Made by a program: the position numbers and the translations under genes. From JARROD01 sp037384225 (GTDB lineage: Bacteria > Pseudomonadota > Gammaproteobacteria > Pseudomonadales > Cellvibrionaceae), in contig JARROD010000206.1 in NCBI GenBank assembly GCA_037384225.1, positions 1 through 6,977 of the forward strand: a stretch of DNA of 6,977 bases. Reading direction: 5' to 3'. The notes under the pieces were generated by a model. That model was not told where the DNA came from. It did no database searches and was given only the letters and a program-made list of their open reading frames with translations. How positions within the stretch are numbered: position 1 is the stretch's first letter; each line of letters starts with the position of its first letter. Shown here piece by piece: positions 6,841 through 6,977 of this stretch.

Positions 6841-6900
6841 GTAACTTCTCAATAACCCGGGGTAAGCACAGTGTCAGGCGGACGTCCGGAGGTAGTTGGC
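6840..6900 (+). repeat. Intergenic repeat element, copy B (inverted end relative to copy A)
   Basis: Bases 6840-6863 are the reverse complement of 2257-2280 (23 of 24), and 6854-6884 match 2206-2236 directly (25 of 31). The similarity fades after the CCGGA at 6886-6890, with perhaps weak continuation to the GGC at 6898-6900. A perfect 10-nt palindrome, CGGACGTCCG, sits at 6879-6888. The opposite pairing arm (ACCCCGGGTT, seen in copy A) is not found before the window ends, so copy B may be partial, rearranged or continue outside. The repeat abuts the cheB stop codon, sharing its final G. Right-hand boundary is uncertain. Confidence 0.7.
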
Positions 6901-6977
6901 CCAGACTGTCGGAGGCATGGATGCCGACGCCAAGCCTACATGGGTGAGGCAAGCCGTTTGCAAAGCACTGCTTTGCG
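6901..6977. other. Gene-free tail with small palindromes
   Basis: No coding feature is seen on either strand. Visible structure: GGCAT-GG-ATGCC (6914-6925), flanked by GTCGG and CCGAC; two related words, CATGGATG (6916-6923) and CATGGGTG (6939-6946); and GCAAAGCA-C-TGCTTTGC (6960-6976) at the very edge. No T-run is present inside the window, so a terminator cannot be confirmed, but the last hairpin could be the stem of one. The pattern is reminiscent of palindromic intergenic repeats in some marine gammaproteobacteria; that is from memory and unverified. Confidence 0.45.

Overview
The window is a compact chemotaxis operon fragment on the + strand: cheA, a methyl-accepting chemotaxis receptor (mcp), cheW, cheR and cheB, five complete genes in a row with gaps of 9 to 127 nt. 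GC-rich codon use, the Tsr-like receptor architecture and the purine-rich Shine-Dalgarno sites suggest a proteobacterium. A gammaproteobacterium is most likely, but genus cannot be read from the sequence. cheY, cheD and cheZ are not in the window; cheY is presumably elsewhere.

Layout: 1-44 is a short leader with a small hairpin and the cheA ribosome binding site. 45-2186 is cheA, the histidine kinase, with P1, a P2-like domain, an extra RLGEILV-type two-motif module, then P3, P4 and P5. 2187-2313 is a 127-nt gap holding a repeat element (copy A) and the mcp ribosome binding site. 2314-4299 is a two-TM receptor with a periplasmic NIT-type sensor domain, HAMP, a signalling domain one heptad shorter per arm than E. 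coli Tsr, and a C-terminal tail ending in EFVSF. 4309-4845 is cheW, 4876-5697 is cheR and 5713-6840 is cheB. 6841-6977 has no gene; it holds a second, inverted copy of the repeat (copy B) starting at the last base of the cheB stop codon, followed by small palindromes.

Together the genes encode a nearly self-contained sensory array. The receptor binds a ligand in the periplasm. CheW and CheA P5 couple it to kinase activity. CheA H46 phosphorylates a CheY encoded elsewhere and D57 of CheB. CheR methylates and CheB demethylates the receptor for adaptation. The receptor's C-terminal pentapeptide-like tail and the long beta-subdomain loop of CheR fit each other as a tethering pair.

The core genes are ordinary chemotaxis genes. 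The points worth a second look are the pair of inverted repeats bracketing mcp-cheW-cheR-cheB, the MshEN-like module inside CheA, the receptor tail, and the shortened signalling hairpin.
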